A stretch of DNA of 30,226 bases from an uncultured Collinsella sp. (GTDB taxonomy: Bacteria > Actinomycetota > Coriobacteriia > Coriobacteriales > Coriobacteriaceae). The stretch is from assembly GCA_900766165.1 (NCBI GenBank), contig CAAFUK010000034.1, positions 1-30,226 of the forward strand, in the 5' to 3' direction. This document shows positions 30,138 to 30,226 of the stretch, piece by piece; the stretch's first letter is position 1, and each line of letters begins with the position of its first letter. The notes beneath the pieces were generated by a model. It was not told where the DNA came from. It did no database searches and saw only the letters and a program-made list of their open reading frames with translations. A program made the position numbers and the translations under genes.

Positions 30138-30226
30138 TTGACATTCCGCCCCGTCATCTTCTTGCGATTGCACAATGGTCGCCCCTTGTCGAATCTGAAT
30201 CCGGCAAGGGGCGATGCGCCCGAGAC
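30138..30226 (-). mobile_element. Probable right end of a second IS200/IS605-family element (partial)
   Basis: TTGACATTCC at 30138-30147 matches the TTGACACTCC at 3258-3267 that forms the right end of the first element. A 10-bp stem follows at the expected subterminal distance (TCGCCCCTTG, 30179-30188, with CAAGGGGCGA, 30205-30214). No coding sequence for a transposase falls inside the window, so this is based on end structure only. Confidence 0.45.

Overview
The window is GC-rich (most genes close to 60% G+C or more), densely coded, and reads as a chromosomal segment of a Coriobacteriia gut actinobacterium, most likely Collinsella. This is inferred from the gene set (NikR plus hyp genes, GHKL/LytTR signalling, membrane-bound LuxR regulator, GH1/PTS sugar genes), the codon bias, and the many short palindromic intergenic repeats. 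No rRNA, tRNA, CRISPR array or phage module was seen.

Layout. 1-390: 5' end of nadA (minus strand) with a large inverted repeat over its promoter. 589-2588: an AgrA/AgrC-like LytTR response regulator and GHKL sensor kinase. 2649-4945: an unknown gene and an IS200/IS605 element (tnpA, tnpB) inserted just upstream of it. 5094-5563: thioredoxin and terminator. 5636-11748: a small His-rich protein, NikR, then hypF, hypC, hypD and hypE, for maturation of the [NiFe]-hydrogenase Fe(CN)2CO centre and its nickel control; hypA, hypB and hydrogenase structural genes are not in the window. 11854-12522: HAD phosphatase. 12794-20635: a lipoprotein, PTS IIA-Glc, a HAD-gene remnant, 6-phospho-beta-glucosidase, an AraC regulator, and a glycoside hydrolase open in frame into an RpiR regulator. 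20774-22533: an XRE/desulfoferrodoxin-like protein and pyrE. 22974-25742: MgtA-type Mg2+ P-type ATPase with a possible leader ORF. 25806-29381: four minus-strand genes, three of them envelope proteins and one a zinc-ribbon protein. 29527-30126: a 5'-truncated membrane LuxR regulator next to what looks like another IS200/IS605 end.

The most unusual content is the non-coding and repeat layer. hypF carries a 210-bp element with terminal inverted repeats (8562-8771) that adds exactly 70 codons in frame. A structured element of about 150 bp occurs twice (12620-12774 and 21706-21850), with paired compensatory changes in two stems, each time just 3' of a minus-strand gene. A 41-nt palindrome occurs three times. 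Another palindromic repeat at 19723-19761 lies where a glycoside hydrolase should have stopped, so the frame runs into the rpiR gene. Several other perfect or near-perfect inverted repeats fill the gaps around 20.7 and 21.5-21.66 kb.

Calls rest on reading motifs by eye. Family assignments for nadA, trxA, nikR, hypF/C/D/E, pyrE, mgtA, the PTS IIA and GH1 enzymes, and tnpA/tnpB are firm. Those for the lipoproteins, the small proteins and the 17.1-kb glycoside hydrolase family are not.
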